DNA from: Azolla caroliniana
Lineage: Eukaryota > Polypodiophyta
NCBI GenBank assembly: GCA_043228905.1
Contig: JBHGNT010000017.1
Coordinates: 18,972,001-19,036,000 of the forward strand
Direction: 5' to 3'
Length of the DNA: 64,000 bases
The stretch's first letter is position 1, and each line of letters begins with the position of its first letter. Position numbers and translations under genes: made by a program. Shown here one piece after another: positions 61,431 to 64,000 of the stretch. The notes below the pieces were generated by a model that made no database searches, was not told the DNA's origin, and worked only from the letters and a program-made list of their open reading frames with translations.

Positions 61431-64000
61431 TTCATACATAGCTCATGTGATATCGGATTTTAGTGTTCAAACATGGGAATCGAAGCTAACAACACTAGCT
61501 ATGATATGTAATTAGAAAATCAAGAATTTGTAACTCAGGTCGAGAAGCATGAAGAAATTAGCAAATAGGAGGAGGGAGTTGAGAAGAGGGCGTGAGTAAA
61601 TTCAAATGTTCATACCTGGCTCGTGTGATATCAGATTTTAGTGTTCAAACATGCGAATCGAAGCTAACAACGCTAGCTATGATATGTATTTTAAAAATCA
61701 AGATTTTTAAACTCAGGTCGAGAGACATGATGAATTTAGCAAATTTGAGGAGGGAGTTGAGAAGAGCTCGTGACTAAAGTGGAATGTTCATACCTGGCTC
61801 GTGTGATCCCGGATTGTCGTGTTCAAAGATGCGAATCGATGCTCACAACACTAGCTATGATATGGAATTAAAAAATCTAGAATTTGAAGAAATTAGCAAA
61901 TTTGAGGAGGTAGCGGAGAAGAGTTCGTTAAGAAATGAAAATGTTCATACCTGGCTCGTGTGATATCGGATTTTAGTGTTGCAACATGCGAATCGAAGCT
62001 AACAACACTAGCTATGATATGGATTTTAAAAATCTAGATTTTTAAACTCAGGTCGAGAGACATGAAGAAATTAGCAAATTATTGAGGGAGTGGAGAAGAG
62101 CATGTTTGGAAATGAAAATGTTCATACCTGGATCGTGTGATATCGAATTTTTGTGTTCAAACATGCGAATTGAAGCTAACAACACTAGCTATGATATGGA
62201 ATTAAAAAATCATGATTTTGAAACTCAGGTCCAGAGACATGAAGAAATTAGCAAATTTGAGGAGGGGGTTGAGAAGAGGGCGTGAGTAAATTGAAATGTT
62301 CATACCTGGCTCGTGTGATTCTGGATTTTAGTGTTCAAAGATGCGAATCGAAGATCACAAACCTAGCTATGATATACAATTAAAAAATCTAGAATTTGAA
62401 ACTCAGGTCGAGAGACATGAAGAAATTAGCAAATTTGAGGAGGTAGTGGAGAAGAGTTCGTTAAGAAATGAAAATGTTCATACCTGGCTCATGTGATATC
62501 AGATTTTAGTGTTCAAACATGCGAATCGAAGCTAACAACACTAACTATGCTATGGATTTAAAAAATCAAGATTTCGAAACTCAGGTCCTGAGACATGAAG
62601 AAATTAGCAAATTTGAGGAGGGAGTTGAGAAGAGCTCGTGAGTAAATTGAAATGTTCATACTTGGCTCATGTGATCCCGGATTGTTGTGTTCAGAAATGC
62701 GAATCGAAGCTCACAACACTAGCTATGATATGAAATTAAAAAATCAAGAATATGAAACTAAGGTCGAGAGACATGAAGAAATTAGCAAATTAGAGGAGGG
62801 AGTGGAGAAGAGCCTGTTTGGAAATGAAAATGTTCAGACCAGGATCCTGTGATATCGGATTTTAGTGTTCAATCATGCAAATCGAAGCTAAGAACACTAG
62901 CTATTATATAGAATTAGAGAATCGAGAATTTGAAACTCAGTTCCAGAGACATGAAGAAATTAGCAAATTTGAGGAGGTAGTTGAGAAGAGGGCGTGAGTA
63001 AATTCAAATGTTCATACCTGGCTCGTGTAATATCGGATTTTAGTGTTCAAACATGCGAATCGAAGCTAATATCACTAGCTATGATATGGATTTAAAAAAT
63101 CAAGAGTTTGAAACTCAGGTCGAGAGACATGATGAAATTAGCAAAATTGAGGAGGGAGTTGAGAAGAGCTCGGGCGTAAATTGAAATATTCATACCTGGC
63201 TCGTGTGATCCCGGATTGTTGTGTTCAAAGATGCGAATCGAAGCTCACAACACTAGCTATGATATGGAATTAAAAAATCAAGAATTTGAAACTCAGGTCG
63301 AGAGACATGAAGAAATTAGCAAATTTGAGGAGGTAGTGGAGAAGAGCTCGTTAAGAAATGAAAATGTTGATACCTGGGTCATGTGATATCGGATTTTAGT
63401 GTTCAAACATGCGAATCGAAGCTAACAAGACTAGCTATGATATGAAATTAAAAAATGAAGAGTTTGAAACTCAGGTCGAGAGACATGAAGAAATTAGCAA
63501 ATTAGAGGAGGGAGTGGAGAAGAGCCTGTTTGGAAATGAAAATGTTCAGACCTGGATCGTGTGATATCGGATTTTCGTGTTCAAACATGCGAATCGAAGC
63601 TAACAACACTAGCTTTTATATAGAATTAAAAAATCGAGAATTTGAAACTCAGGTCGAGAGACATGAAGAAATTAGCAAATTTGAGGAGGGAGTTGAGAAG
63701 AGGGCGTGAGTAAATTCAAATGTTCATACCTGGCTCGTGTGATATCGGATTTTAGTGTTCAAACATGCGTATCGAAGCTAACATAACTAGGTATGATATG
63801 GATTTAAAAAAGCAACATTTTGAAACTCAGGTCGAGAGACGTGAAGAAATTAGCAAATTAGAGGAGGGAGTGGAGAAGAGCTTGTTTGGAAATAAAAATG
63901 TTCAGACCTGGATCGTGTGATATCGGATTTTTGTGTTCAAACATGCGAATCGAAGTTAACAACACTAGCTATTATATAGAATTAAAAAATCGAGAATTTG
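59587..64000 (+). repeat. Long-period block, copy 2 (offset 17,136)
   Basis: Collinear with 42451-46864 up to the window end. Differences are single bases, for example CAAATAGGAGG at 61564 and CTCGGGCG at 63168. The block runs off the window, so the repeat unit is at least 17,136 bp and its real edges are unknown. Confidence 0.87.

Larger units (their letters stand above)
1..64000 (+). repeat. 178-bp tandem satellite array filling the window
   Basis: Every part of the window is a copy of one monomer of about 178 bp, always in the same orientation. Early monomers start at 1, 179, 357 and 535 (first base of the TAACAACACTAG landmark or its variant). Landmarks in order are ACTAGCTATGATATGG, an A-rich AATTAAAAAATCAAG, GAAACTCAGGTCGAGAGACA, TGAAGAAATTAGCAAATTTG, a variable cassette after GAGAAGAG, TTCATACCTGGCTCGTGTGA, TATCGGATTTTAGTG and ACATGCGAATCGAAGC. 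Most monomers carry a GATATC (EcoRV) site, so an EcoRV digest should give a 178-bp ladder. Unit length, AT-richness and HOR structure fit a centromeric or pericentromeric satellite (inference). Binding of the centromeric histone cannot be judged from sequence. I see no gene anywhere, so all stretches over 300 bases hold only this satellite. Confidence 0.98.

Noticed and set aside
120-62852. Dozens of ORFs of 61-96 codons with similar proteins on both strands
   Set aside because: They recur only because the satellite recurs. The unit of 178 bp is 1 modulo 3, so the frame shifts with every monomer and each ORF spans little more than one unit. Starts and stops sit at fixed places in the monomer, both strands give equally good ORFs, and variants change the frames freely.
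1-64000. CRISPR array
   Set aside because: The repeats are direct and regular, but there are no unique spacers between short conserved repeats. The whole 178-bp unit is conserved, and no cas-like gene is present.
1-64000. CENP-B box in the monomer
   Set aside because: I looked for TTCG, four bases, A, two bases, CGGG on both strands of the common monomer types. CCCGG monomers lack the correctly spaced CGAA and other types lack CGGG.
1-64000. Transposable element insertions such as centromeric retrotransposons
   Set aside because: Every 60-base line I read contains recognisable satellite landmarks. There is no LTR, target-site duplication or reverse-transcriptase coding stretch.
1-64000. Inverted segments or a strand switch in the array
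   Set aside because: All monomers read in the same orientation; I found no reverse-complement landmark such as CATATCATAGCTAGTG on the plus strand.
1-64000. tRNA or rRNA genes
   Set aside because: No A/B box pair with a cloverleaf and no rRNA-like conserved segment was seen; any hit would have to recur in every monomer.

Overview
The whole 64 kb is one uninterrupted, head-to-tail satellite DNA array. The monomer is about 178 bp (typical copy roughly 37-38% G+C by hand count) and about 360 copies fit in the window, all in the same orientation. I found no gene, RNA gene, transposable element, inverted segment or unique sequence. This kind of sequence belongs to a eukaryotic chromosome, most likely centromeric or pericentromeric heterochromatin. 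A monomer near one nucleosome plus linker, higher-order repeat (HOR) structure and recent block duplication are all typical of centromeric satellites. I cannot name the species: the monomer does not resemble the centromere satellites I know from memory (Arabidopsis CEN180, Brassica CentBr, rice CentO, maize CentC, primate alpha satellite). The short ORFs of 61-96 codons are by-products of the repeat. Because 178 is not a multiple of 3, each monomer shifts the frame and stops recur.

Layout. (1) 1-36,217 is a super-repeat of 19,632 bp. Part A is 12,523 bp (1-12523, again 19633-32155). Part B is related to A but distinct and shortened to 7,109 bp (12524-19632), with a second copy starting at 32156. 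Positions 1-16583 and 19633-36215 stay collinear at a fixed offset of 19,632, with only about 30 substitutions noticed by eye. (2) 36,218-42,450 is a patchwork of shorter overlapping duplications with offsets of about 3,604, 4,618 and 4,796 bp. (3) 42,451-64,000 has its own long period of 17,136 bp: 42451-46864 returns at 59587-64000. Inside it lie a four-monomer HOR of 712 bp, a recent 1,047-bp tandem duplication (48.2-50.3 kb), a divergent region (50.3-54.1 kb) and a segment (54.47-57.6 kb) copied from two separate parts of the A block.

Two kinds of change recur. One is out-of-register deletion joints with 2-5 bp microhomology, which leave truncated monomers. The other is in-register patches, where variant blocks are swapped without changing length, as expected of gene conversion. 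Shared private mutations and deletion joints allow the order of duplication events to be read directly from the window. The array structure and its history are the notable content here; there is no protein-coding system.
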